In this document: positions 54,544 through 64,000 of the stretch, in pieces
Layout of the letters: each line of letters opens with the position of its first letter
How positions within the stretch are numbered: position 1 is the stretch's first letter
Assembly (NCBI GenBank): GCA_037974965.1
Contig: JBBPFI010000002.1
Span: 186,001-250,000, forward strand
Origin: Dacryopinax spathularia
Taxonomy: Eukaryota; Basidiomycota; Dacrymycetes; Dacrymycetales; Dacrymycetaceae
DNA length: 64,000 bases
Direction: 5' to 3'
Translations under genes and position numbers: made by a program
Notes under the pieces: generated by a model
Databases searched by the model: none
What the model was told of the DNA's origin: nothing
Seen by the model: only the letters and a program-made list of their open reading frames with translations

Positions 54544-56571
54544 ATGTCACTCTCCCTTCACTTCGAGAACAATGGCAACGACAAACAACGCGTCTATCAC
54601 AAAGACGCGAAAACCGGCGCACGCACTCCCGCCTTCGACCTCAATGCTATTCTAGGCAACGACGACGGCAAGGCGAGGTGGGGCCTGAAAGGCATCAGCT
54701 TCCTCGCCAAAGATCTCTCCATCCACGACGGTCACATCTTGAAGGGTCTTCTGTACCAGAGGTCCCGCAAGTGGGAGCCGGTTAACGAGGACCTCGCCAA
54801 ACATATCCGCCTCGCGAACGGCAAGAACGAGCTCGAGTCTTTCGAAGTCCCCTTTGTTCCGAAGGACGAGATGGAGGCACTCGAGAAGAAAAACGAGGAG
54901 CTCCGCATCTTGCTTGCTCAGGCTGAACAGGCTGCCGCCGCCGAAGAGAAGGTCGCCGATAAGGAGAAGAAGGAGGCCGACGAGGCTCTGGAGCTCGAGC
55001 GACAGGCTAAACAAGAGAAGGCCGACTGGGAGAAGAAGAACAAAGCCGAGGATGATGCCCGTGCGGCGGATGTAGCAGCCCACCAGCAGTCTCACAAGGT
55101 GGCCCAGCAGGAGATCATTGCAAAGGCCGCGGAAGAGGAGCTCGCTAGCCAGGAGCGTCAAGCCGAACTCCAGTTCGAAAGCGCCGCGACTGTCGTCGAA
55201 GGCTTCATAGGTTCGCTCATGGCCGATGCGAAGGCAGCCGCTGAGGAGGAGGAAGAGCTCCGGTTCGCCGAGTCTCGATTGCAAAAGGAGCGGGAGCTTG
55301 CCCATCTGCAGAAGAAGCTCGCCAATCAAGCTCATGACATCAGCGGCCGCGAGTTCAACCTGAGCAAGATGTACGGAGATCATGCTTGGTACGACGCCGA
55401 GCTGAAGGAGCGCGACCTGAAAATGTCGTTCCTTTTCCAGGAGAGTTCGGAGCTCTACCGCGAGCTGAGCGAGTCGCATACCAAGTTCTCAGCTGTGGAC
55501 AAGGAGCGATTGGCGCGAATCAAGGAGGAAAGGCATATCAGTCGGATCATTGAGAGCGTGACTGAAGCCCGGAACGACCGTGCCGCCAAACTGGCTAAGG
55601 TCACGCGCGAGTGTCGCGATCGAGAGGCGCAAATCAAGGGCACGACGTTCAAGAAGACACGTGTTGCCGCCAAATGCAGCGAGCTCGAGCGGGAGATCGA
55701 CACCCTTCGTCGGGAGAACCTTGCACTGAAGACGCTGACCTCGGACCTCAAAGCCGAGCGCAGCGCTATCGAAGCCAAATTGACGCGTGCGAGGACCACT
55801 GTGGCCGGCCAGGAGCAAACCATCGAACACTCCAAGAAGTGGAAGCAGGTGTACGACGAGCAGGTCGCCGCTCTCAAGCAAGATATTGCTGAGGTCCAGA
55901 AGGCTATGGTCGTTCTGGAGGAGGGATACCGCGCTGTGACAGATGCGTTCCGAGCCGCCCAGTCTTCGAAGGAGAAGCTGCAGGCCGAATTAACGGCATT
56001 GAAGTACTCCAAGACTGCCGTCGACGCCGAGGTTCTCGCCGTCGAGCAAGCTATTCAAGAGACGCGTACGGAGATCTCGCAGCTCTCCAAGTCATTCGAA
56101 GAGCGCGACCGGGAAGTCCGGGCGATGGCGAGTGCAAAGGCCATCCTTGAGCGTCGCCTGTCCGAGCTCACTCTCTCGCACCTTCACGAGCGCAACGTCA
56201 CGCGGAGCGTCTCCCAGCGCCTCTTTCACGTTCAGGGCAACCTGGCCGAGAATGTCGACTGGACACACGATATGCGCAACGATCTTACGGAGGAATCCAA
56301 GTACCTATACCTGCATCATCACCGTCATGCGGGAATCGCGTTCGCAGAGGAGCGGCCTGGTCTCACGCGTCTACCAAGCTACGGGACGGCTATCAGCGGA
56401 CGAAATGGCGGCCCTGCTGAAAAGGTTGCTGCTGCTTCTGAGCAGCTCGCCGAAGCGATCGAGAAGGCGGAGGCCATCCCCATCGCTCTGAGCCCCGCCG
56501 CGGAAATCAAGGTAGCAGAGGACTTTCAGGCCCCTCAAGCTCAGCCCCTCGCCGCCGTCGCAGCGGCTTAG
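54544..56571 (+). CDS. CVNH-like domain / long coiled-coil protein, paralogue 3
   Basis: Single-exon gene, 675 residues, the same length as paralogue 2. The first ATG (54544) was chosen; it lies about 100 nt after a TATAAAAG box, and the open frame upstream has no ATG. Residues 2-104 give the clearest CVNH pattern of the three: SLHFENNG, FDLNAILGNDDGKARWG (31-47), ISFLAKDLSIHDGHILKGLL, WEPVNEDLAKHIRLANGKNE (77-96). A Glu/Lys/Ala-rich coiled coil follows (about 110-600), with LKYSKTAVDAEVLAVEQAI. The C-terminal block is VQGNLAENVDWTHDMRNDL ... ESKYLYLHHHRHAG ... RLPSYGTAISGRNGGP. No signal peptide or membrane helix. It stands head-to-head with paralogue 2. Function unknown. Confidence 0.82.
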   Translation: MSLSLHFENNGNDKQRVYHKDAKTGARTPAFDLNAILGNDDGKARWGLKGISFLAKDLSIHDGHILKGLLYQRSRKWEPVNEDLAKHIRLANGKNELESFEVPFVPKDEMEALEKKNEELRILLAQAEQAAAAEEKVADKEKKEADEALELERQAKQEKADWEKKNKAEDDARAADVAAHQQSHKVAQQEIIAKAAEEELASQERQAELQFESAATVVEGFIGSLMADAKAAAEEEEELRFAESRLQKERELAHLQKKLANQAHDISGREFNLSKMYGDHAWYDAELKERDLKMSFLFQESSELYRELSESHTKFSAVDKERLARIKEERHISRIIESVTEARNDRAAKLAKVTRECRDREAQIKGTTFKKTRVAAKCSELEREIDTLRRENLALKTLTSDLKAERSAIEAKLTRARTTVAGQEQTIEHSKKWKQVYDEQVAALKQDIAEVQKAMVVLEEGYRAVTDAFRAAQSSKEKLQAELTALKYSKTAVDAEVLAVEQAIQETRTEISQLSKSFEERDREVRAMASAKAILERRLSELTLSHLHERNVTRSVSQRLFHVQGNLAENVDWTHDMRNDLTEESKYLYLHHHRHAGIAFAEERPGLTRLPSYGTAISGRNGGPAEKVAAASEQLAEAIEKAEAIPIALSPAAEIKVAEDFQAPQAQPLAAVAAA

Positions 56572-57198
56572 GGTGCAATCCGATCCTTCCCCCCACGCCA
56601 GGACCAAGTCACGCCCTCTATTCCCTGCTTCTATCAAGTCGGCACCTTTCGCCAAACGGCGAAAACTCTTTCCCTCCGTTGATATGTGATACCCTTTCTC
56701 TGTCAGTTTTGGCTTGAGCTCTCTTCTAGTACGCTACGCTATCAGTTGCTTGATCTGTCCTGTTCAATGCGATCTCCATTGCCCCTCTTCCGAGATTACG
56801 CTATGAAGCAGCACCAGAACTGAATCCGATCCCCTGCTAGCCTTAATGATGTGTGATCTTTCCTCAAGCCGAGCCTGGGCGTTTGTTCTCCGAACGACAG
56901 GACGAGCTGGGTCGGAGATGCGCCCAGCGCTGACTCACTTTCGTAGTTGCTGCGATGTGACTCAGTGGACAAAGTTGAGCGACAGAGGTCCTGCCTCCGC
57001 AAAGTGAGTTGGGAAGGAAACGCCTTGGTGGCATCACGCGCCTATCTCGCAGGGATGGTGAACGATAGATAGGATCATGGACGACTACAGTACAGAGTTT
57101 TGCTCTAACAGAACAGGGACACGCAGCGCTAATCGTAACAGAGGTTGTCACGGCAGTGATAGAGAATTATATCATACATTGTCCGGAAACCTGGCGTC
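56572..57198. other. Intergenic region between converging genes
   Basis: 3' regions of CVNH/coiled-coil paralogue 3 and of the acyltransferase, which converge here. No gene seen. Confidence 0.55.
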
Positions 57199-59204
57199 TT
57201 AGAGCGTCTCGCGCCAGACGCCCCTTGCCCCACCCTTGCTGAAAAGGATACTCCCTGTTGATACTTGTTAGCGGTGCAAAGCCAAGAGACTGAAGAGGAC
57301 GTACAGAAACGGCTCCAGATGGTCTGGGGTTCTTTGGTGGATGGGGTGATATCGGGTAGCGGAGGAAGGTGAATCGAAGAGGTGCGTTTCTCGGTTGACT
57401 TTACGTTGTCGACCTCAAGCAAGGCTGGTTGTGCGGGTTGCGGTGCAGGCACATCCTCCGCCTGCGTCGAGTCAGTATGATAACATTGTGTATCGAACGG
57501 AGATCGGAACGTACCAGTTTCTGTAGCAGATCGGCAAACCTCTCAACATACCCATACAGCGTAGGCACACCCTCCTGATCACGTTCTTTCTGCTCCTCGA
57601 CCGTGCCCATATGGGCATTCGAGAAGCTGCAGCTGATATACAGCTGCCCTTGCCAGGTATACGGACGAACGAGCGCTCCGGTCTCTTTCGGCTTGTTAGG
57701 GCCCATGCCGAAGAAGAGCGGTTTGGAGATGGAGAAAACGGGGTTGGTAGTGTGTGCGGGATAGGTCGCGGAGAGGGAATCGTCAATCACTCCCATGGAT
57801 TGGATGCTGACGTGTCGGTATTTGGGTTCCGGGCTGATACACCTAAGCTCCAAAAAGCAGAGAAAGGGAAATGGAGACTTACGGTTGAATCGGATTCAAC
57901 GACGCGTTGATCAGCATCCTTATCCCGTCCGGTCCCCAGTGAGCGGCACTCGGCATATATGCGCCCTGCTCGGTCACCTGCTCCTGCAGTTCCTTCGCCA
58001 CTGTCCACACATCTCGCTTGAGATCCTCGCTCTGCAAGAACCTCTCAAGATGCCGGCACGTGAAGACCCCAAACCCGAGTGCGCTCGCTATCTCCCACGT
58101 ACTCCGATCCTTTTTGGCTGCTGGACCACCTTTCAGGTACTTCGCCCGCAGGTCGGAAGCACTCGGCAGCATGCGGCCGTATAGTTCCCCATCGAATTCG
58201 GTCGGTGGACTCATTGAGAGTAGGACGAGATAGCTTGCGGCGGCGAAGACGCTGAAGACGCCGACCCCGTGTGCTCGTGCAGCTCGCCGTAGCTTGGCTG
58301 CGAGCGGAGGAGGCACCATCTTCATGAACGTCCCGCTCGTCCTCGGCGGCGCGTCTTCATGCAGAAGAGGAAGGCCGAATTGCACCTGCGGTGTATATTA
58401 GCCTTTGAGCCGACTCAGACAGAAACCGCTTACCGGCGGCATATTCATCACCTCGGCCATCGCCTTCAGGATCGGGTTATTCTCCGGCTTCTCCGATGGC
58501 GGCTGACGATCCGGCACAGCTCTTGCAAGCCTCACAGCCTCCTCCCCCCACTGGAACTCCTCCGGCTTGTCCTGCTTCAGGACGCTCGCCAGCTCATGCA
58601 GCCATAAATCGAGCACTTCGAACGTCCCGATCCCATCCAAAATCGTATGCCCCGTCCGGAGCATGACTCCATACTGATTCGACGCCGCGTCGCCGATGAA
58701 GTTGACTTCGAACATCCATTTCGAGCGCGGGTGGTACATATCGGCGATCTCGGCTTGACGCGCTTCTAGAGCTCGGTCGAGGTCCCCGTTCGCCTCTGCT
58801 AGCAAGGAGCTCCGATCGAGGACGACTTCGTCCAGGTAACGGGAGACCTCTTCCTCTCCTGTGGCGGTCCGGTAGACGAGCCGACCTTCTCGTGGCTTGA
58901 ACTCGGCTGCGTTGGTGAATGGCGGGAAGGCGATGAGGGCGGCGATACCGGGATGATGCCATCGAAGTGCGCGAGTAGCAAGCCGAGCGTGCTCGATTGT
59001 CACAGTAGTCGACTTGGGAATGTCGAGATGACATGAGAGCACCATGTCCGTATAGCTCGTATGCATGGTGGCTACGATAGCGAAGGTGTATTCGCTCGCC
59101 CAGAACGTCCGATGCCAAGTCCGGGCCTTGGTGTCCTCCGAGATGTCCGGCGAGTCGACCTCGAAGTCCGGCGGAGCATGCTGCCAAGCATAGGAGCTGG
59201 CCAT
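57199..59204 (-). CDS. HxxxD-type acyltransferase
   Basis: Five exons: 59204-58434, 58385-57883, 57842-57515, 57461-57305, 57254-57199; introns 37-53 nt; 604 residues. The HTILDG motif (His186, Asp190) fits the HxxxDG active site shared by BAHD acyltransferases, alcohol acetyltransferases and NRPS condensation-type domains, which transfer an acyl group, commonly from CoA, to an alcohol or amine. Other segments: LATRALRWHHPGIAALIAF, MFEVNFIGDAASNQYGVMLR, FSVFAAASYLVLLS and SIQSMGVIDDSLSATYP. The plant DFGWG motif is absent, as in many fungal members. No signal peptide; cytosolic. A TATAAA box lies about 80 nt upstream. Acceptor and acyl donor are unknown; no other natural-product gene adjoins it. 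Confidence 0.8.
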
Positions 59205-61509
59205 TGTACGCGGGGAGGGAATGGAAGGATGCGGGCGGGTTCGACTTCGCAATAGGTACACATGGTTGACGCCCTCTGACTTTATACGCCCCGTGGCGAA
59301 GAATGACGAATCAAAGCAAGCGCAGTGCCTATCAGAGATCACGACCAGGAAGGTAACGACATAGACGACGGTGTGTGCATCCAATGTTGATGGGAATGGT
59401 GTTCAAGGCGCCGGATGGTCAGGGCCACAAGAAGCAGATCATCACAAGGCACTCGGATCCCTCGACATTATTCGGCGCTTCCTTTGAGCCCGCAACGGCG
59501 GTCTCCAACCACCGAACGGCTAAGAATATTCCGCATAGGTTCATCATCTTCCATCAAGGGCCGGTTTCCGTCTTCTATCCCGCTAGATAAACCGGCTTTG
59601 CTCAACTTCAATTTGGATATTTGATGACTATGCCTCTTACTGGATCCCTCCTATACGGCTCCGACTTGTCCACAGGTGGTTGATGAAAAGGTGGTGTGCG
59701 ACTGAATTGTGGGCGATTGACGGCGTCACCAACGCCCTTGATTCCGCTCTTGGGCGTCTGCTACGTCTATTTACGCCTCAGGTTTCTGTTTCCGTCCTAC
59801 CTGCTTGGGCCTGCCTTGTGCCATCTCCATCTCTCTCAGTCACAGAAACGAAATTGCGATTCATTTCCCCATCCATCTTGCTACGTATCCTATCTCATTT
59901 TATTTCAAACTACATGATACCGACAGGCGACGCGGCCCCCGCGGGTCGAGCACCTTCACCAATCGTTCCTTGGGGGCCCGGGCTAGCACGCGGAATAATT
60001 GATGGGCGGTGTATTGTTCCTGATTTTCACAATACTGGGCCAAACTCGACCAAATCACTCGACGAACCGAGGCACAGGGGACCCTATCTACCAGATACAG
60101 TTAAGAAGAACGGATGTCTTCGGTACTTCTTGCCCTGTCACACGCACTGTTCAATTCGCGTGCTTTCCGCCGGCGACTGTGCTACGCGCGGGCGTTCCCA
60201 TAGTTGACACCGGTGCCGAGTTGGAGTGTGACTCCTGCGGACGGCAAGAGGTCGGCGGCGGCATGTAATGTCCTCCTTCTTTGGAGGGACATAGACTTAA
60301 TTATGACTACATGCTGGTTGCGCCGCCCTCGTACTGAAGAAGAAACGGCCCGAAAAGTAGCTTACGTCAACTCTCCGCTCCTTCCGAGGCATTGGGAAAG
60401 AAACAACGTAATGGCACCCGCGAGGCTATCACACCCCAACACGAGCCAGAGTCCAGCTCGGAAGTGCCGTCGGTACTCTCTGGGAAGGCAATCAGAGCGG
60501 AAGGCCCGTCGGGTGTGAAGTGAAACTCGACATGCATCCAGGCGAATCGCGAGATGATCATACTGGCCCGGATTTGAGCGGATTTGCCGGCGAGTAATGG
60601 GTCAAGATTGGTTAAACTATTTTCGTCTGATTTGGGTGGGCGAGTTGGGAAAGATGGTTGTACAATGTGTCAATGCCAGGATCCAGTTCGGGCTTTCGCC
60701 ATGTGCATGTTTCTGAAAGGGATTAGCGACGCCTCGTTGTGACTGAGCACACGTATAACTCAGCGCGACTCCATCGGCGGCGCTCAGCCCGAGGTCCCGA
60801 ATACTGGCAGTCCGACGAGTCGAGCGAGATCCATATGATTCCTTTTCGTCCCTCGGATTTGCAGCTTCCGTACCGTTCGGTTGCCACCTTCTGTACCAGG
60901 AACATAGACTGCCGCTCTAGCCTTCCAGCTCAATGGGTCATATGCTCCGGTCGGTCAATCCGTGCCTGGTCTTTGTAGTCTCCATCCTATTCAGGCGGCT
61001 TAGGCTAGATCGGCTGGGAACGGGATTGGAGATGCTTCTTCCCCACCGGGTGGGTCGGACGTTCTCGTTCCAAGCTTGCGGGGAGGCGGCCGTTGACCTA
61101 TCGGTTTTCCGGTCGTTCGAGACTTGCCGGTCGTATGCTGAACACGCGTAGAAGGCAGGTGAACCGCAGACCACTGATTGTAGTACGGTCATGAGATGGA
61201 GATAAGAGTGGAGTGGGAGGACAATGCGCACCTGATAGCTATCTGCTGGCAGGGAGCAGCTCGTTCTTTCGGGAGCAATAGATGAGCCGAGAATCAGTAT
61301 TTGCCAACAATGACTCGCTCGGTCGTAATAGAACCCAGGACTAGTCAAGCTCCAAAAGCGACGAAACCAGCGTAAGTATGCCCCCACACTGCTCACGAAG
61401 TACAGTTACGATAGGTTCGTCCGCACGTTCGGCTTTCCAGATAAAGATACATATAGATTCGGATGCGAGTTTCTTGATACAACGATAATGACAACAGATC
61501 ACAACATCG
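59205..61509. other. Intergenic region, 2.3 kb
   Basis: The left end holds the acyltransferase promoter. A 175-codon plus-strand frame (59680-60207) has no recognisable motif. Nothing else could be supported. Confidence 0.4.
59281..59287 (-). promoter_or_regulatory. TATA box of the acyltransferase gene
   Basis: The minus strand reads GTATAAA about 77 nt before the ATG at 59204. Confidence 0.45.
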
Positions 61510-62797
61510 CTATTTCGGCTTATTCTTATTCTTCAACGTTAAGCCAGGAAGACTAAACATCTGCCCACTTGTTAGCATCTAATGGCACCCGTATAACGGT
61601 CAGCACGGACCTCAAATATCGCCTCCGCAGGCACGCCCCAGCCCTTCTGACCTCGCTGTACTCCTTCTACTCGATCTCCGACTACGACGCCTACTACTGC
61701 CCCGCTCTCCTTTGAGACGATTGGTCCGCCGGAAGAGGATCCGGTAGGAAGGGGAAGGAAGAGAAGATGGGCGAGATGGTCATATGTGCCCGGCTAAACG
61801 ATACGATCGGGTCTGTTAGGCGCGTGCAACGTGAGCTAGGATGGTTGGAAAGCGCACCTTCGCATCTCGCCAGGCTTGATCCTTGTATCCTTCGATATGC
61901 CCCATCCCCCATCTCCGCCTGATCTTGCCGTCTATCCAGCGTTCCCATCCTTGCAGCCCTCCCTTAGCCAATAACGTGCTCTCCTCGGAGGAGTTATGCA
62001 CTCCGACTTCTGCTTGCTCTGGAAGCGGGTAGGGCGAGACCGGCAATGGGCGGAAGTACGATTCTGCCTGTTGTGGCACTGAGAGCAGGGCGAGATCCCG
62101 CCCTGGAAGGCTGGACGGGATCGAAGTAGCGGGGATGGGCCGGCCAGAAGAGGTGAATATAAGCGTGGCTCCGCCCGCTTCTGCAGGCGATATGAATTGA
62201 ACCTACGACTAGAGCGCATCAGAGGTGCATCATCTCAATTATCAAGCAACCAAGACGCACCTGCTCGATCGTATGCGTGCAAGTGACGATCAACGTCCGA
62301 CCGCCGTGCTCGGGCTTGGGACCATACCGCGTTCGTACAGGAAAGCCGGAGCAGACGACGACCCGTTCTTGCCCGGCGGGCTCGGCGACGATATGCGCGA
62401 TCAGGACCGTGCCGCCATCATCTTCCGCCTTTGATAGATCGACACGCTTGCCCTCTGGAGGTGCAGGCTCGTAAGGCAGATACTCGTCCAGCACCCGCTC
62501 TCTGTTCTCCTTGTACTCCCTCAACAGCTTGCCCAGCGGAGTGACGCACGATGAGGACCGCACGCGCTGGAACCGTGAGAGGATGTACTCATCCAGCGCG
62601 CTATGGCTGGGCTGCGGATCGCGGGCGGGCGGTGGTGGTGGCGTCGACGGTCCAACGCTTGCACCGGGCGCTTCGGGCACGGGCGGAAGGTTGGGCGGTA
62701 AGGCTGAGGATGGCAATGGGATTGCTAGGCGCCGCCTGGACTGCCATCCCAGTGAAGATATGTTTAGTACATTGGATCGTAGTCGTGGTCGATGCAT
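61510..62797 (-). CDS. Trypsin-like (HtrA-type fold) serine peptidase
   Basis: Four exons: 62797-62261, 62202-61858, 61793-61611, 61560-61510; introns 50-64 nt, all in phase 0; 371 residues. The triad can be read in order: His175 in LIVTCTHTI, Asp215 in PGRDLALLSV (the HtrA-like D-L-A-L-L pattern) and Ser315 in TGSSSGGPIV. This is a trypsin-like peptidase domain without any visible PDZ domain after it. The N-terminus (MHRPRLRSNVLNISSLGWQS) is rich in Arg/Ser/Leu without acidic residues, like a mitochondrial presequence. The inferred role is protein quality control or processing in mitochondria. The third and fourth exons were found by matching the GSSSGGP motif and splice phase; the protein ends LTLKNKNKPK. 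Confidence 0.78.
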
Positions 62798-63220
62798 TCG
62801 ACGTAGACGAGGTCGTCGTCGGTGAGGACGCGAGTGTTACTTGGCGTTGCGGGTGGAATCGGCAGTGGGCGGCGCGTTATCTATTGTGCCGAACATTATC
62901 CGGGGCAGTTGATGCTAGCACCAGGATGATAATAACATTGGCAGCCATTGATAGGAGTCCCTTTGCAGCTTAACCACAAAGTTATTGGTCTTGAGCTCAT
63001 CCTGGGCAATTGCACATGGTGCAGTCCCGATACAGGAGAAATCGAACACTTTAGAGACACGCACTTTTACTCAGAACTCGCAAAGCCGCATCATTCATAC
63101 AACTACTCTGCTACAATCCTACATTGCTTCTTCTCGTAAACACTTTTTCGTTCATTTCGTAACTCATTATCCTTGCTTTGACCACCTCTCGCCTGCAACA
63201 AGGCCGGGTATATCGGAGAC
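62798..63220. other. Intergenic region
   Basis: Promoter side of the peptidase gene and 3' region of the NYN-domain gene. No gene seen. Confidence 0.5.
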
Positions 63221-64000
63221 TCACTCCAACAAGTCCCATCCCCACTCCTCCAAACCCATAACTCTCAATCTTTCCTCAACATCCCGCACCGAGTTCCGAC
63301 CACCAGGCCACTTCTCCTCCTCACTTCCGCTCCCGCTCCCCTCGGCCTTAGCCTCAGCCCGGAGCTCCTCAAGCATCTTCCACCATCCTCTCCCGACACC
63401 TCCATTCGCCCATCCAACCACTTCTACATTCCATCCCATCCTCACCGCTGCCCTCGCGCACCCGACGAAGCCTTCTTCGTTGAACTCCGAGCTCGCAGCG
63501 TCGCCCGTAGCGATCACGAGTGTATTCCGCGCTTTGCTCCGACTGGGCTGAGGACGGGAGAGGATAGACTTGTAGATATGTAATTGGAGCAGCTCGTCCA
63601 CTGCTTGTTCCTTGAACCTCGGCGGTCGGCTGCTTGAGCTGCTTGATCCTCCGACCTGCACAGACGTGGCGGAAGGAGCGAGCAGACTCTGCCTCATCGG
63701 GGTGGCAGGTGCGAGGTCGGTGTCGCTGCTGTCCGCGCCCTGCTTCTGCGTGGACTTGACAGGGACGCCTTTCTTCCTGAATTGTTGCTGCTGCTGTGTC
63801 ACGCTGACAGCTTTGGCCGATTGAGGGCTATTGCCCTTTCCAGACTTGCCCGGCGAAGAACCTTTCGCCCGGCTAGCAGCCTGACTCACCCTCTCGCGCG
63901 CCTTCTGAGGTACGCGCTGGAGGACGCTCACTTCATATCCACAATGCTCGATCGGCTCCAAGCTAGAATAAAGCGGCGAAGAAGCCACCAGGACCCGTTT
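63221..64000 (-). CDS. NYN-domain (predicted ribonuclease) protein, 3' part; 5' end beyond the window
   Basis: The minus-strand frame is open from the window edge to the stop at 63221, about 259 codons, so the gene is truncated by the window. VLVASSPLYSSLEPIEHCGY, VDELLQLHIYKSIL, NTLVIATGDAASSEFNEEGF and CARAAVRMGWNVEVVGWAN match the second half of an NYN domain, a PIN-like fold of predicted RNases, with the acidic GDAA and following Glu residues near the metal site. Between the first two segments lies a low-complexity insert (Ser/Gln/Lys-rich). The N-terminal part with the first acidic residue would lie past 64000. Likely an RNA-binding or RNA-cleaving protein in RNA turnover. Confidence 0.75.
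   Translation of the reverse strand, partial: KRVLVASSPLYSSLEPIEHCGYEVSVLQRVPQKARERVSQAASRAKGSSPGKSGKGNSPQSAKAVSVTQQQQQFRKKGVPVKSTQKQGADSSDTDLAPATPMRQSLLAPSATSVQVGGSSSSSSRPPRFKEQAVDELLQLHIYKSILSRPQPSRSKARNTLVIATGDAASSEFNEEGFVGCARAAVRMGWNVEVVGWANGGVGRGWWKMLEELRAEAKAEGSGSGSEEEKWPGGRNSVRDVEERLRVMGLEEWGWDLLE

Overview
The window looks like a piece of nuclear genome from a basidiomycete fungus, probably Agaricomycotina. Most genes are cut by short GT-AG introns of about 45-85 nt with CTGAC/CTAAC-like branch sites. The recognisable proteins fit such a fungus: an energy-storage trehalose phosphorylase, ATG13, two secreted sedolisins, an allantoate/pantothenate-type permease, F-box-like LRR proteins and a LaeA-like methyltransferase. 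No rRNA, CRISPR, virus copy or intact transposon was recognised.

Layout: 0.1-2.1 kb F-box/LRR gene (+); 3.2-6.5 kb a tandem pair of nine-exon genes for small secreted proteins (+); 6.5-11.8 kb a gene-poor stretch with one tRNA-Gly(GCC) and a G-run tract; 11.8-15.5 kb ATG13 (-); 18.6-21.8 kb a tandem pair of F-box-like genes (+); 22.0-24.5 kb MFS permease (-); 25.3-27.4 kb sedolisin 1 (-); 28.1-28.4 kb a small 76-residue protein (+); 30.3-32.8 kb trehalose phosphorylase (+); 35.8-38.1 kb methyltransferase (+); 39.8-41.4 kb a single-pass membrane protein and an incompletely resolved membrane-protein gene (-); 42.7-44.6 kb sedolisin 2 (-); 44.8-45.2 kb a small putative gene (+); 45.7-56.6 kb a cluster of three large intronless genes (-,-,+); 57.2-59.2 kb HxxxD acyltransferase (-); 61.5-62.8 kb trypsin-like peptidase with a possible mitochondrial presequence (-); 63.2 kb to the edge, the 3' part of a NYN-domain gene (-).

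The most unusual feature is the 45.7-56.6 kb cluster. Its three paralogous proteins appear to join an N-terminal cyanovirin-N homology (CVNH) lectin-like domain, without signal peptide, to a long coiled coil and end in a strongly conserved block around VQGNLxENVDW. All three lack introns although almost every neighbour has several. The CVNH call rests on reading sequence patterns by eye and needs a profile or structure search.

Local duplication is a theme: secreted-protein pair, F-box pair, sedolisin pair and CVNH/coiled-coil trio. The secreted peptidases and the permease suggest use of external protein and nitrogen compounds; trehalose phosphorylase and ATG13 fit storage-sugar metabolism and autophagy. 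No functional operon-like link between these genes is visible. Exon borders were derived by hand from splice signals, reading phase and paralogue comparison.
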